Part shown: positions 18,167 to 26,234 of the stretch, piece after piece | Layout of the letters: each line of letters begins with the position of its first letter | How positions within the stretch are numbered: the stretch's first letter is position 1 | NCBI GenBank assembly: GCA_049325275.1 | Contig: JBMOLU010000086.1 | Location: 69,958 to 133,957 of the forward strand | DNA from: CAIQJJ01 sp049325275 | GTDB taxonomy: Bacteria; Chloroflexota; Anaerolineae; Anaerolineales; UBA4823 | Reading direction: 5' to 3' | Length of the DNA: 64,000 nt | Program-made: the position numbers and the translations under genes | The notes under the pieces: generated by a model | The model's input: the letters and a program-made list of their open reading frames with translations, nothing else | The model's database searches: none | Told to the model about the DNA's origin: nothing

Positions 18167-18505
18167 TCAGTCGTCCACTTCGATCGACTCGACGAAAAAC
18201 TCTTCCCCCCGGATCACCTTGACGTGCACGCTGCCGCACGCCGGGCAATCGAAGTCGTCCCGGCCGGGTGCGAAAGTGTGCTGGCAGTCCTGGCACTGCA
18301 ACTCGGCCGGGATACGCTGGAAATGAAGCCTGGCCCCCTGGGCGGGTGTGTTTTCGCTGATGCTGTCCCAGTAGAATTGCACCGAATCATCAACGATCGA
18401 AGAGAACTGCCCGATGACGAGGTGAATGTGGCCGATGCGTTTGCCGGCCGGGGTGTGCTGCAGAGCTATGTTGAGGATGCTTTCGGTGACGGCGAGTTCG
18501 TGCAT
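18167..18505 (-). CDS. hypA: Hydrogenase nickel-insertion protein HypA
   Basis: A 112-residue protein of normal HypA length. It begins MHE, which supplies the N-terminal His/Glu nickel ligands, and has a zinc ribbon with CxxC pairs at Cys71/Cys74 and Cys87/Cys90. HypA passes nickel to the large subunit of [NiFe]-hydrogenase together with HypB. In most genomes hypA and hypB are adjacent; here a WD40 lipoprotein gene and a HAD gene lie between them on the same strand. Confidence 0.95.
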   Translation of the reverse strand: MHELAVTESILNIALQHTPAGKRIGHIHLVIGQFSSIVDDSVQFYWDSISENTPAQGARLHFQRIPAELQCQDCQHTFAPGRDDFDCPACGSVHVKVIRGEEFFVESIEVDD

Positions 18506-18538
18506 GGGGCCTCGATGCTAAGAAGTTGAGCGCAGCTT

Positions 18539-19822
18539 TCAGCCCGCAACCTGCAAGCCTTCGACTTCTTCTTCACCCTCGTCCTCGTCGTCTTCTTCAC
18601 CCGTGAACCCCAGAGCTTCCTTGGCGGCGGGTGTGGTGACCCAGAGCATCAGGATCATGGTGACGGCCGAGGTGATGCACCACATGCAGGTGGCGCCGAT
18701 CACGAAAGGTTCGAGGAAGGTCAGGTAAGCGGAGAAGAGCACGCCGAAGACGGACATGCCCCACAGCGCCAGGGCGCTCAGGTTCTTGAGCGATGCCGGC
18801 CCAAACTGCTTGGCCAGCCAGGCAGCCAGCAGGGCCAGGTTGCCCATCAGACCGAACACACCCACCGGCAAAACGCCGAAGAGCATGGCGTACTCGCTCT
18901 CCTGCACGGTGCCGCAGTCGCCCACCGGCCCGCACGCCGGGACGGCCTGGGTGGCTTCGACAAAGGCCAGGTAGGTCGAGACGGTGATCCCGGCAATGAC
19001 GATCAGCGGCACGGCCCAGGTGAACCAGTCTTTCAGCACCGGCCCTTCTCCTTTGCCCGCCAGGATCAGGATTGGGGCGGCGATCTGGATCGCAAAAATG
19101 CCAGTTACGATCAGGGCCAGCACAAAGGCCAACCCCTGGGTCTGCGCGAGGTCAAAAATGGAAGGGATGGCCAGCAAGGCGAAGACGAGCAGCGCAACGG
19201 AGTACCAGCTTTGCATGGCCGGCATGGGGCGGCTGCTCAAGGTAAGGGTCACGGAAGCGATCAGGCTGAAGAGCAGGGCCGCCAGCACGATCACGGCGAT
19301 GGTGTTGGCCGTGCGGTCGCGGTTGAACTTTTGCAACCAGGCCGGGCCTTCGTTGGCTTCGTCCGCTTCGTTGGCAGGGGGTGCGATTTGCATCCCTTGC
19401 TGTGTGACGAATGCTTCCAGCCCGGCAATTTCCGGCCAATCCAGCCCACCGGCTGCCAGCCCGGCGGCGATCAGCTCTGGCAGTTGTTCGGGGATTTCCT
19501 GCGAACCGACCAGGTAGGTCTCGCCGATGATGAGGGTCGGTACCCCCGTGCGCTCGGGTGGAGTCTGGTACTGCGCCAGAACGGCGGTGTACAGCGCGTT
19601 TCCTTCCACGCTCGACACGTCGACGGTCACGACTTGCAACTGCTCGCCATATTCTTCTTGCAGCGGCGGCAGGGTTTCGCTCATGACGTAATGACAGTGC
19701 CCACAAGTGGGCGAGTAAAAGAGCACGGCGCGAACCACAGGCTCGCCGGCCTGCGCCGGCCGCGCCAGAAAAAGTAACAGGACGAATGCAGCAAAAAGGA
19801 TGGCCGTGAACGGTCGCTTCAT
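18539..19822 (-). CDS. Thioredoxin-domain / vitamin K epoxide reductase (VKOR) fusion
   Basis: A 427-residue protein for extracytoplasmic disulfide chemistry. A signal peptide (1-25) is followed by a thioredoxin-like domain with the active site CGHC (40-43), then a membrane-embedded VKOR domain from about 170. VKOR loop cysteines are Cys297 and Cys303 (CGPVGDC) and the quinone-linked active site is CMWC (379-382). The C-terminus is acidic. The start at 19822 has GGAGGTG upstream. VKOR re-oxidises the thioredoxin partner and passes electrons to quinone, replacing DsbB; the fusion joins both steps. In the best-known bacterial VKOR fusions the thioredoxin domain is at the C-terminus, so this order is unusual. 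Confidence 0.92.
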   Translation of the reverse strand: MKRPFTAILFAAFVLLLFLARPAQAGEPVVRAVLFYSPTCGHCHYVMSETLPPLQEEYGEQLQVVTVDVSSVEGNALYTAVLAQYQTPPERTGVPTLIIGETYLVGSQEIPEQLPELIAAGLAAGGLDWPEIAGLEAFVTQQGMQIAPPANEADEANEGPAWLQKFNRDRTANTIAVIVLAALLFSLIASVTLTLSSRPMPAMQSWYSVALLVFALLAIPSIFDLAQTQGLAFVLALIVTGIFAIQIAAPILILAGKGEGPVLKDWFTWAVPLIVIAGITVSTYLAFVEATQAVPACGPVGDCGTVQESEYAMLFGVLPVGVFGLMGNLALLAAWLAKQFGPASLKNLSALALWGMSVFGVLFSAYLTFLEPFVIGATCMWCITSAVTMILMLWVTTPAAKEALGFTGEEDDEDEGEEEVEGLQVAG

Positions 19823-19898
19823 GGGACACCTCCAAGGCTGGATTATAGCATGGCGATCGAGGTGCAGGCGGAAGGTTAAAACTTTCAAATCTCGGCCT

Positions 19899-21053
19899 TT
19901 ATCCCTTCTTCAGAATATGCGTGACGATAGTGGCTCCGCTGCCGCCGATGTTTTGCGCCATGCCGATTTTTGCGCCATCGACCTGGGTTGCGCCGGCTTC
20001 CCCACGCAATTGCTGCACCACTTCGAGCACCTGGTACACGCCGGTGGCTCCGACCGGGTGCCCACGCGCTTTGAGGCCGCCGCACGTGCAAATCGGGATG
20101 CGCCCCTGCGGGGTGATGGCGCCATCCAGCCCCAGGCGGGGTCCCTGGCCGCGCTCGGCAAAGCCGCAGGCTTCGAGCGAAAGCACGGCCATGATCGAGA
20201 AGGCGTCGTGAAGTTCGAAGACGTCGATGTCCTCAGGCCCGACGCCGGCCTGCCGGTAAGCCTTTCGGGCCGAAAGCTCGCCGGCCGTAAGCCAGGCGCC
20301 GTTCCTGCGACTGTGAACGGCGATGCTGTCGGTTGCAGAGGCCGAACCGGCGATGGTGATCGCCGGGCGCGGGCCTGGCCGCAGCGTTTCCGCCGGGACC
20401 AGCAACAAGGCCGCTGCGCCGTCGCCGGTCGGGGAAGCGTCCAGCAGGTTGATCGGTTCGGCGATGGCGCGCGCCTTGCGGTAGGCTTCCAGGCTGATGG
20501 GGTCTCGCAGGCGGGCAAAGGGATTGTGGACGGCGTTGGCGTGGGCGTTGATCGGGAAGGGTGCGAAATCGTCCTTTTTCCAGTTCGTTTCGTGCAGGTA
20601 ACGCTGCATTACCAGGGCGTTGATCGCCACGAAACTCAAGCCCATCTCGGCTTCGTAATCCTGGTCGGCGGCGGTAGCCAGGGCGCCCGTCATTTCGCCG
20701 GGCACCGTTTCGGTCATCTTTTCGATGCCGACCACCAGGGCCGAATCCAGCTCGCCCGAGGCAACGGCAATCAGCCCGGCGCGTACGGCGGCCCCGCCGG
20801 AACCACAGGCGGCTTCCACTTTCACGGCTTCGATGCCGGGCAGGCCGATCCAGTCGGCAAGTAGCGCTCCCAGGTTCTCCTGGTGGCTGAGGATCGCCGA
20901 CATCATGTTGCCGACGAACAAGCCATCGGCCTGGTTGCGCCCGGCATCGTTCATTGCCGCGAAGATGGCCTCCCCGGCTAGTTCGCGCAGAGTTTTGTCC
21001 CAGTGTTCATCGACGGGCGTTTGCCCAATTCCAAGAATGGCAACTTCACGCAT
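19899..21053 (-). CDS. Thiolase-family protein (acetyl-CoA acetyltransferase / SCP2-thiolase type)
   Basis: A 384-residue thiolase. The nucleophilic Cys lies in VEAACGSGGAAVRAG (about residue 88), the HDAF motif in ELHDAFSIM is typical of the SCP2/archaeal-type thiolases, and CGGLKARGHPVGATG near the C-terminus supplies the second Cys/His. The start at 21053 is preceded by AAGGAGA. These enzymes catalyse reversible condensation of acyl-CoA with acetyl-CoA. Archaeal-type thiolases often work with an OB-fold DUF35 protein, which is not seen here. Confidence 0.9.
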   Translation of the reverse strand: MREVAILGIGQTPVDEHWDKTLRELAGEAIFAAMNDAGRNQADGLFVGNMMSAILSHQENLGALLADWIGLPGIEAVKVEAACGSGGAAVRAGLIAVASGELDSALVVGIEKMTETVPGEMTGALATAADQDYEAEMGLSFVAINALVMQRYLHETNWKKDDFAPFPINAHANAVHNPFARLRDPISLEAYRKARAIAEPINLLDASPTGDGAAALLLVPAETLRPGPRPAITIAGSASATDSIAVHSRRNGAWLTAGELSARKAYRQAGVGPEDIDVFELHDAFSIMAVLSLEACGFAERGQGPRLGLDGAITPQGRIPICTCGGLKARGHPVGATGVYQVLEVVQQLRGEAGATQVDGAKIGMAQNIGGSGATIVTHILKKG

Positions 21054-21095
21054 CCTGATTTCTCCTTGTGTGGTTGCAGTGATTATGCTCCAAAT

Positions 21096-21140
21096 GGCTT
21101 TCAAAGCCTATCAAGAACGCTTGTCGTTTCCAGCGTTCTT
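21096..21140. other. Small inverted repeats in the divergent region thiolase / PQQ-propeller gene
   Basis: GGCTTTCAAAGCC (21096-21108) and a wider pair AAGAACGC (21113-21120) / GCGTTCTT (21133-21140) lie in the 163-base region between two divergent genes. They may be operator sites; no clear -35/-10 pair was recognised. Confidence 0.35.
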
Positions 21141-21216
21141 ACTTTTCTCTTCAACCAATCTAAATATCCAAGTAAAATTACTGCCATCCACGTCGTTTCC
21201 ACCAAAGGAACTTTCC

Positions 21217-22899
21217 ATGACAGAAGAAGCAACCATCCGAAAAAACCAATGTCCTTCTTGCGGCGCGCCGATCGTCTGGCCGGAGGGCAAACCCAGTATG
21301 CCATGCCCCTACTGTAAGGCCGGCCTCGAGCGAGTTTTGCCACCCCAAGACGCTCCTCCCGGCTTTGGGCCCCCGGCGCAGCCGCAAATTATCATCCAGG
21401 CCGGCGCCATCCCCATACCGCCAAAGCATGCGGCCAGGGTGGCTGGCGGCGCCGCCGTGGCCGGAGCCGGTGCTTCAGCGTGTTCAAGTGTGATGGTCCT
21501 GCTTCTCATCTTCCTTGTGGTTGGCGGCATCGCAGCCGCAGCTGTTTTATTCGATCCACATTCGCCTATCTCCGTCAACCCGGCGCCTTTGCAGGTGCAC
21601 GATCCATACATTCTCGTTCCCGGCGTCGATGACGGGCCGTCGGATGTCATCGCCATGAGCTACGACCTCGCCGAAGAGACCTATGCGGTCGGTCGCCTGT
21701 CGCTGGCGGAAAAGAAATTTCTCTGGCGCACGACGCCGCTGGACAGTATCAGTGACGTGCGTGCGCTGGCAGCCAACGACACCACGCTCTTCCTGGTCGA
21801 AAAAGATGACCAACTGAAAGCGCTGAAGCTCGAAACCGGCGCTTCACTCTGGGAGGTTGCACTGGCCGATAAGCTGTCTTACGGCGATGGCATCCTGGCC
21901 GTGCAGGGGAACCGGGTGCTTGTCCTGACGCAGGATTATACCCTGCAGGCCTTCGACACCGCCACAGGTGAGGAGGCCTGGCAGCGCCGTTTGAACGGTT
22001 ACACCCGTGCTTATACGCTGCTCTCCCACAGTGTGGCCGTGATCGATGAGGCCGACGACCAAACCAGCCTGTTTTTCCTCGATCTGGCCGATGGCAGCGA
22101 GCGCCAGCGAGTGACGCCTTCTTGTGAAGATCCAGGCAGCCCGGGTTGGGCGAGCGGTATAACCGGCAGTTCTTTGTTCGTGTTTGCCCCCGGTTCTGAC
22201 GGGACCCTCGATACCGGCAGCGTGTATTTCCTGTACGGGTCCTCGCCGAGTTGTGTCGAGCGTTGGGATGTCGGCACGGGCGTTTTGGCCTGGCAAAGCG
22301 TTGACGAGAAAAGTTACGTGCCCTCTTCGGGCGATTCGTTGGTTTTGGCAACCCCTGCAACCGTTTATTATGCTTATGGTGGGCAGATTTGGGCGGTCGA
22401 TCAGAAGACGGCGGAACGCACTTCCCTGCTGGACATCGAAGATTACGAGTCCCTGCCCTTGACGATGGCCGGCGACACATTGATCGTGCGCGCCCGCCGC
22501 ACGCGCGGCTCGGAGCGCTTTGCCTTGTGGGGCGTCGATCCGGCAACGGGGGAGCAGCGTTGGGTGTACGACCTGGGCGAGAGTCAGCCTTTTCAGCCGC
22601 CGGATGAAGTGAGCGGTTCTCTTAGCCGCGGCGCTTCGGCTTGGGATTGGCGGCTCGAAGGGGAAGGCCTGCTCTTATTCAAAGCCGGCAGCCAGCCCAA
22701 CCAGTTTTCTGCGGAGAGACTCGACACGGACGATGGTTCGGTGACCCAGATCTTTTCCCTTCCCATCCAAACCTGGTCGGAAGATTCCTACTGGATGGAC
22801 GCAGGTATCTGGCAGGGACCTTACTACTGGGCTAATCTCGAAACGAAGGTGTACGTCTTGAATATCAACACCGGAGCTTTCGAGTACAGTTATCCATGA
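21217..22899 (+). CDS. Zinc-ribbon, membrane-anchored PQQ-type beta-propeller protein
   Basis: A 560-residue protein. The N-terminus is a short zinc ribbon (CPSCGAP, then CPYCKAG; residues about 11-36), followed by a Pro-rich linker, one membrane helix (about 85-110) and a large extracytoplasmic domain of PQQ-like repeats (for example LKLETGASLWEVAL, FDTATGEEAWQRRL, VDPATGEQRWVYDL). The zinc ribbon should be cytoplasmic and the propeller outside. The ATG at 21217 has AAAGGA upstream; the frame is open further upstream but without a start signal. Function unknown, probably binding or scaffolding at the surface. It overlaps trmFO by ATGA. Confidence 0.85.
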   Translation: MTEEATIRKNQCPSCGAPIVWPEGKPSMPCPYCKAGLERVLPPQDAPPGFGPPAQPQIIIQAGAIPIPPKHAARVAGGAAVAGAGASACSSVMVLLLIFLVVGGIAAAAVLFDPHSPISVNPAPLQVHDPYILVPGVDDGPSDVIAMSYDLAEETYAVGRLSLAEKKFLWRTTPLDSISDVRALAANDTTLFLVEKDDQLKALKLETGASLWEVALADKLSYGDGILAVQGNRVLVLTQDYTLQAFDTATGEEAWQRRLNGYTRAYTLLSHSVAVIDEADDQTSLFFLDLADGSERQRVTPSCEDPGSPGWASGITGSSLFVFAPGSDGTLDTGSVYFLYGSSPSCVERWDVGTGVLAWQSVDEKSYVPSSGDSLVLATPATVYYAYGGQIWAVDQKTAERTSLLDIEDYESLPLTMAGDTLIVRARRTRGSERFALWGVDPATGEQRWVYDLGESQPFQPPDEVSGSLSRGASAWDWRLEGEGLLLFKAGSQPNQFSAERLDTDDGSVTQIFSLPIQTWSEDSYWMDAGIWQGPYYWANLETKVYVLNINTGAFEYSYP

Positions 22900-24326
22900 C
22901 GGAGACCGTTTTGACGATCATCGGTGGGGGGCTGGCCGGCTGTGAAGCCGCCTGGCAGGCGGCGCAGCGCGGCGTCCGGGTTTGCCTGTACGAGATGCGT
23001 CCCGCCGTCGCAACGGGCGCCCATGCAGGGGCGGACCTGGCTGAACTGGTCTGTTCGAACTCTTTGGGGGCCATGCAGGCCGATCGGGCTTCGGGCGTGT
23101 TGAAAAGTGAAGTCGAGCGCCTCGGGTCGTTGCTGCTGCGTGTGGCCGTGGAGACCGCCGTCCCTGCCGGCGGGGCGCTGGCGGTAGATCGCGAAGCATT
23201 TGCGCGCAAGGTGACGCAGGCAGTCGAAGGCCACACCAATATCCAGGTGATCCGGGCTGAGGCTGCTGAAATTCCGTCCACACCGGCGATCGTTGCCTCG
23301 GGTCCGCTGACTTCCCCGGCGCTGACGCGTGCGATCCTGGCCTTCACCGGGCAGGAACAGCTCTACTTCTTCGATGCCATTGCGCCCATCGTGCACATCG
23401 ACTCGGTGGACATGACCATCGCTTACCGCGCCTCGCGTTATGGGCGCCATTCGGCCGCCAAAGCGTCGCTCGAAGCCGCGTTGGTCGAGCCTGCCGGGAG
23501 CGGACCGGTCGAAGTTGATGCCGGCGAGGAAGGCGACTACGTTAACTGCCCGCTGACGAAGGATGAATACGACACCTTTATCGACGCTCTGTTGTCGGCC
23601 GAACGCATTGCCCTCAAGGATTTCGAGCTTGCGTTGGAAGGCGGCGTGCGCGCCGGGGCAGGGCACTTTTTTGAAGGATGCCTGCCGGTTGAAATCCTTG
23701 CGCGCCGCGGCCGGGATTCACTCGCCTTTGGCCCACTGCGCCCGGTCGGCCTGCGTGACCCGCGTACGGGCAAGCGGCCTTACGCAGTCGTACAACTGCG
23801 GCAGGATAACCTGGCGGGTACGTTATACAACATTGTCGGTTTTCAAACCAACCTTACCTTTCCCGAACAACGCCGTGTGCTGCGCCTGATCCCTGGCCTG
23901 CAGAACGCCGAGTTTGCCCGTTACGGCCAGATGCACCGCAATACCTTCATCTTTTCGCCGGCCCTCTTACGGCCCACACTGCAAACCGTTGCCCGCGACG
24001 ATCTCTTCTTCGCCGGCCAGATCACCGGCGTGGAAGGTTACATGGGCAACGTGGCCACCGGCCTGCTCGCCGGCTGGAACGCCGCCCGCCTCTTGCACGG
24101 TCAGGCGCCCGTTGAGTTGCCACGCAGCACCATGCTGGGGGCCTTGTGCCACTACATCACGCACGCTGCGGCCGACGACTTTCAGCCGATGAAGGCCAAC
24201 TTCGGCATCCTGCCAACCCTGGAAGAGACCGGCGACAAGCCGGTGCGCCAGAAGCGCCAGCGCTACCAGGCCTACGCCGCCCGTTCGCAGCGCGAACTGG
24301 AGGCTTTGTTACAGGGCCTGGCATGA
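22896..24326 (+). CDS. trmFO: tRNA m5U54 methyltransferase TrmFO (folate/FAD-dependent)
   Basis: A 476-residue flavoprotein that uses 5,10-methylene-THF and FADH2 to make ribothymidine at position 54 of tRNA. It opens with the FAD-binding motif IIGGGLAGCEAAW, has the family segment AELVCSNSLGAMQ with the conserved Cys, and in the C-terminal half the TrmFO signature FFAGQITGVEGYMGNVATG. Length is slightly above the usual ~440-450. It begins inside the stop of the previous gene and overlaps the next by ATGA, so it sits in the middle of an operon. Confidence 0.96.
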   Translation: MTETVLTIIGGGLAGCEAAWQAAQRGVRVCLYEMRPAVATGAHAGADLAELVCSNSLGAMQADRASGVLKSEVERLGSLLLRVAVETAVPAGGALAVDREAFARKVTQAVEGHTNIQVIRAEAAEIPSTPAIVASGPLTSPALTRAILAFTGQEQLYFFDAIAPIVHIDSVDMTIAYRASRYGRHSAAKASLEAALVEPAGSGPVEVDAGEEGDYVNCPLTKDEYDTFIDALLSAERIALKDFELALEGGVRAGAGHFFEGCLPVEILARRGRDSLAFGPLRPVGLRDPRTGKRPYAVVQLRQDNLAGTLYNIVGFQTNLTFPEQRRVLRLIPGLQNAEFARYGQMHRNTFIFSPALLRPTLQTVARDDLFFAGQITGVEGYMGNVATGLLAGWNAARLLHGQAPVELPRSTMLGALCHYITHAAADDFQPMKANFGILPTLEETGDKPVRQKRQRYQAYAARSQRELEALLQGLA

Positions 24327-24772
24327 GCTGCCTCGTGTTTACTCCTTTCGATCAGGACTGCTATCCGGTCTACGAGTCCTGGTTTTCCGACTCAGAAACC
24401 AGGCGTTGGTTACAGCCACCCTCAAAGCGTTTGCTCGACTACGTGACGAAGACGCCCGGCGTTTTTTGTTGGATGATCCAGGATGAGGATCAAATGGTTG
24501 GCTATGTACAAATGGACAGGCAGCCCGATGGCAGCGCCGCGATTTCGTATGCGGTCAACCCGCAATTGCGCCAGCGCGGCTACGGAAAGGCGATACTGCA
24601 AGCGCTACTCCAAAGGTCAGAAGCGAGGCAGTTTACCGTGATATCGGCTGGAACGGAAGTGGAGAATGTTGCTTCACAGCGTTGCTTGGCCTCGGTAGGT
24701 TTTTCTCTTCCCCAGGCCGTGCCGGACGCCGGTGGCTTCTTGAATTTCGTCTATTCCAATGTCGAGCGCTAA
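24323..24772 (+). CDS. GNAT-family N-acetyltransferase
   Basis: A 149-residue acetyltransferase. The acetyl-CoA-binding motif is present as NPQLRQRGYGKAILQALL (R/Q-x-x-G-x-G/A), and VENVASQRCLASVGF is the usual final helix-strand. It starts with ATGA overlapping the trmFO stop. The substrate (protein N-terminus, antibiotic or small metabolite) is unknown. Confidence 0.85.
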   Translation: MSCLVFTPFDQDCYPVYESWFSDSETRRWLQPPSKRLLDYVTKTPGVFCWMIQDEDQMVGYVQMDRQPDGSAAISYAVNPQLRQRGYGKAILQALLQRSEARQFTVISAGTEVENVASQRCLASVGFSLPQAVPDAGGFLNFVYSNVER

Positions 24773-25142
24773 AAATTTCCTTGCTAACTTGCTTTTTGGC
24801 TTTGCCAGAAGCGCTCTTGGCGCGGCCGTTATCCGTTGGAGTTTTGCCCACATGACCGCTTTCATGCCCGTAAACAAGTTGCGTGATACCGAGCTGGTGA
24901 TTGCCTTTTCCCATCCCCAATCCGCCTACAAAACCCACATTCTGATCGTTCCCAAACGGGAAATTGCCAGCTTTGCCGACCTGCGCCCGGAGGATTTCCC
25001 CATCGTTCATGAAATCGTACGCGTGGCGCAGGAACTGGTCAATGAGTTGGGCCTGGGCGAGAAGGGCTACCGGCTGATCGTCAACGGCGGCGCCTACCAG
25101 GACGTGGCGCAACTGCACTATCACCTGATCTCGGAGGCGTAG
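24759..25142 (+). CDS. HIT-family nucleotide hydrolase-like protein
   Basis: A 127-residue protein of the histidine-triad superfamily. The segment THILIVPKREIASFADL and the final QLHYHLISEA match the HIT fold. In typical members the catalytic stretch is HxHxH; here the first position is Gln, and the central His, expected to be the nucleophile, is kept. The N-terminal 32 residues before MTAFMPVNK are a hydrophobic extension not usual for the family, so an alternative start at 24852 is possible. It overlaps the GNAT gene by 14 bases. Confidence 0.82.
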   Translation: MSSAKNFLANLLFGFARSALGAAVIRWSFAHMTAFMPVNKLRDTELVIAFSHPQSAYKTHILIVPKREIASFADLRPEDFPIVHEIVRVAQELVNELGLGEKGYRLIVNGGAYQDVAQLHYHLISEA

Positions 25143-25151
25143 AAAACGACG

Positions 25152-26030
25152 ATGAAAACTCGCTTGCTGATCTTTGCCTGGATTACCGCTTTGCTGATCG
25201 CTTGTGCTTCCGCGCCGGCCGGGTTTGACGGCCAGCGCGCCCTGCGGGACGTGGAAACCCAGCTGGCTTTTGGCCCGCGTACGGTGGGCAGCCAGGCGCA
25301 CGAGCGAGCCGTCGATTGGATGGTGGCCGAACTGAAAAAATCGGGCTGGGAGGTCGAAATCCAGGAAACACCGCACGAGCAGGCGCCCCTCCGCAACGTG
25401 ATCGCGAAGCGCGGCAGCGGCAATCCGTGGGTTTTGCTGGGCGCCCACTACGATTCGCGTTTCGTGGCCGACGAGGATCCCGACCCTGCGCTGCGCACGC
25501 AGCCGGTGCCGGGGGCCAACGATGGCGCCTCGGGGGTGGCCGTCTTGCTCGAATTGGCGCGCGTTTTCCCGAAAGACGCCCCGGGGCAGGTCTGGCTGGC
25601 CTTTCTGGATGCCGAAGACAATGGCCGGATCGCCGGCTGGGACTGGATTTTAGGCTCGCTCGCCCTGGCAGAGCGCTTCGAAGGCGACGTTCCCAAGCCC
25701 GACGCGGTCGTCATTGTCGACATGATCGGCGACGCCGATTTGAATATCTACCGGGAGCGAAACTCCGATGCTGCCTTGACCGATCAACTCTGGCAGCAGG
25801 CAGAAGCATTGGGTTATCCCCAGTTCATTGACCAACCCAGGCACCGCATGATCGACGATCACATCCCGTTTCGCGATGCCGGTATCCCGGCCGTGGATAT
25901 TATCGACTTCGATTACCCATACTGGCATACGACGGCCGACACGCTCGACAAGGTTTCTGCCGAAAGCCTGGATGCCGTGGGTGAGACGGTGTTGGCCTGG
26001 TTGCAGAATTTCCTCATTGCTTCTCGATGA
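25152..26030 (+). CDS. M28-family metallopeptidase / glutaminyl cyclase-like lipoprotein
   Basis: A 292-residue exported lipoprotein (LIAC lipobox, Cys18). The zinc site is of the M28/glutaminyl cyclase type: GAHYDSR, PGANDGASGVAVLLELAR, FLDAEDNG, and the final His in YPYWHTTADTLDKVS. The DDHIPF motif is also present. Closest in layout to glutaminyl-peptide cyclotransferase, which forms N-terminal pyroglutamate, but aminopeptidase activity is possible. The promoter of the aspS leader overlaps the end of this gene. Confidence 0.9.
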   Translation: MKTRLLIFAWITALLIACASAPAGFDGQRALRDVETQLAFGPRTVGSQAHERAVDWMVAELKKSGWEVEIQETPHEQAPLRNVIAKRGSGNPWVLLGAHYDSRFVADEDPDPALRTQPVPGANDGASGVAVLLELARVFPKDAPGQVWLAFLDAEDNGRIAGWDWILGSLALAERFEGDVPKPDAVVIVDMIGDADLNIYRERNSDAALTDQLWQQAEALGYPQFIDQPRHRMIDDHIPFRDAGIPAVDIIDFDYPYWHTTADTLDKVSAESLDAVGETVLAWLQNFLIASR

Positions 26031-26044
26031 AGTTAGGGTATAAT
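26017..26044 (+). promoter_or_regulatory. Promoter of the aspS-asnS leader
   Basis: TTGCTT (26017-26022) and a consensus TATAAT (26039-26044) are spaced 16 bp, overlapping the last codons of the M28 gene. The expected transcript starts near 26051, about 15 bases before the leader-peptide ATG. Confidence 0.75.
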
Positions 26045-26065
26045 CGGCCCAATTTGGAGCTATGT

Positions 26066-26143
26066 ATGTCCCCCTGGTTTGCCCTTCCTTTTGCCAACAA
26101 TAACGATAACGATAATAATGCTCCCCATCGGGCGAGAGGTTAA
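26066..26143 (+). CDS. Asn/Asp-rich leader peptide of the aspS-asnS attenuator
   Basis: A 25-codon frame with a ribosome site GGAG (26056-26059, six bases before ATG 26066) and stop TAA at 26141-26143. It starts MSPWFALPFA and then has eight consecutive codons for Asn or Asp, NNNDNDNN (26096-26119), followed by APHRARG. The composition matches exactly the amino acids used by the two synthetase genes downstream. Ribosomes short of charged tRNA-Asn or tRNA-Asp would stall on these codons. Its role is as a sensor in cis; the peptide itself probably has no function. Confidence 0.88.
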   Translation: MSPWFALPFANNNDNDNNAPHRARG

Positions 26144-26183
26144 CGGCTGCCAGTATAACGAACCCTGACCTTAAATCGCCCGA
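26128..26183 (+). promoter_or_regulatory. Antiterminator pairing of the aspS-asnS attenuator
   Basis: TCGGGCGA (26128-26135), in the last codons of the leader peptide, is fully complementary to TCGCCCGA (26176-26183), which is the 5' arm of the terminator. A ribosome stalled on the Asn/Asp codons would leave 26128-26135 free to pair and open the terminator; a ribosome that reaches the stop codon would cover it. The same CGGGCGA sequence recurs in the terminator 3' arm, so the two pairings are mutually exclusive. Confidence 0.82.
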
Positions 26184-26212
26184 CCACCCCCGTCCGGGCG
26201 ATTTTTATTTTT
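26173..26212 (+). terminator. Intrinsic terminator of the aspS-asnS attenuator
   Basis: AAATCGCCCG (26173-26182) and CGGGCGATTT (26195-26204) form a perfect 10-bp stem followed by a T-rich tail (26202-26212). It lies between the leader peptide and aspS, 22 bases before the aspS start, so it must be a conditional terminator. Confidence 0.9.
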
Positions 26213-26234
26213 GGCTTTTCCCAAGGAGGATGGC

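Noticed and set aside
26062..26103. Alternative leader frame starting ATG 26062 (MYVPLVCPSF...)
   Set aside because: It overlaps the Asn/Asp leader in another frame, has a poorer distance to GGAG, and no codon bias related to the downstream genes.
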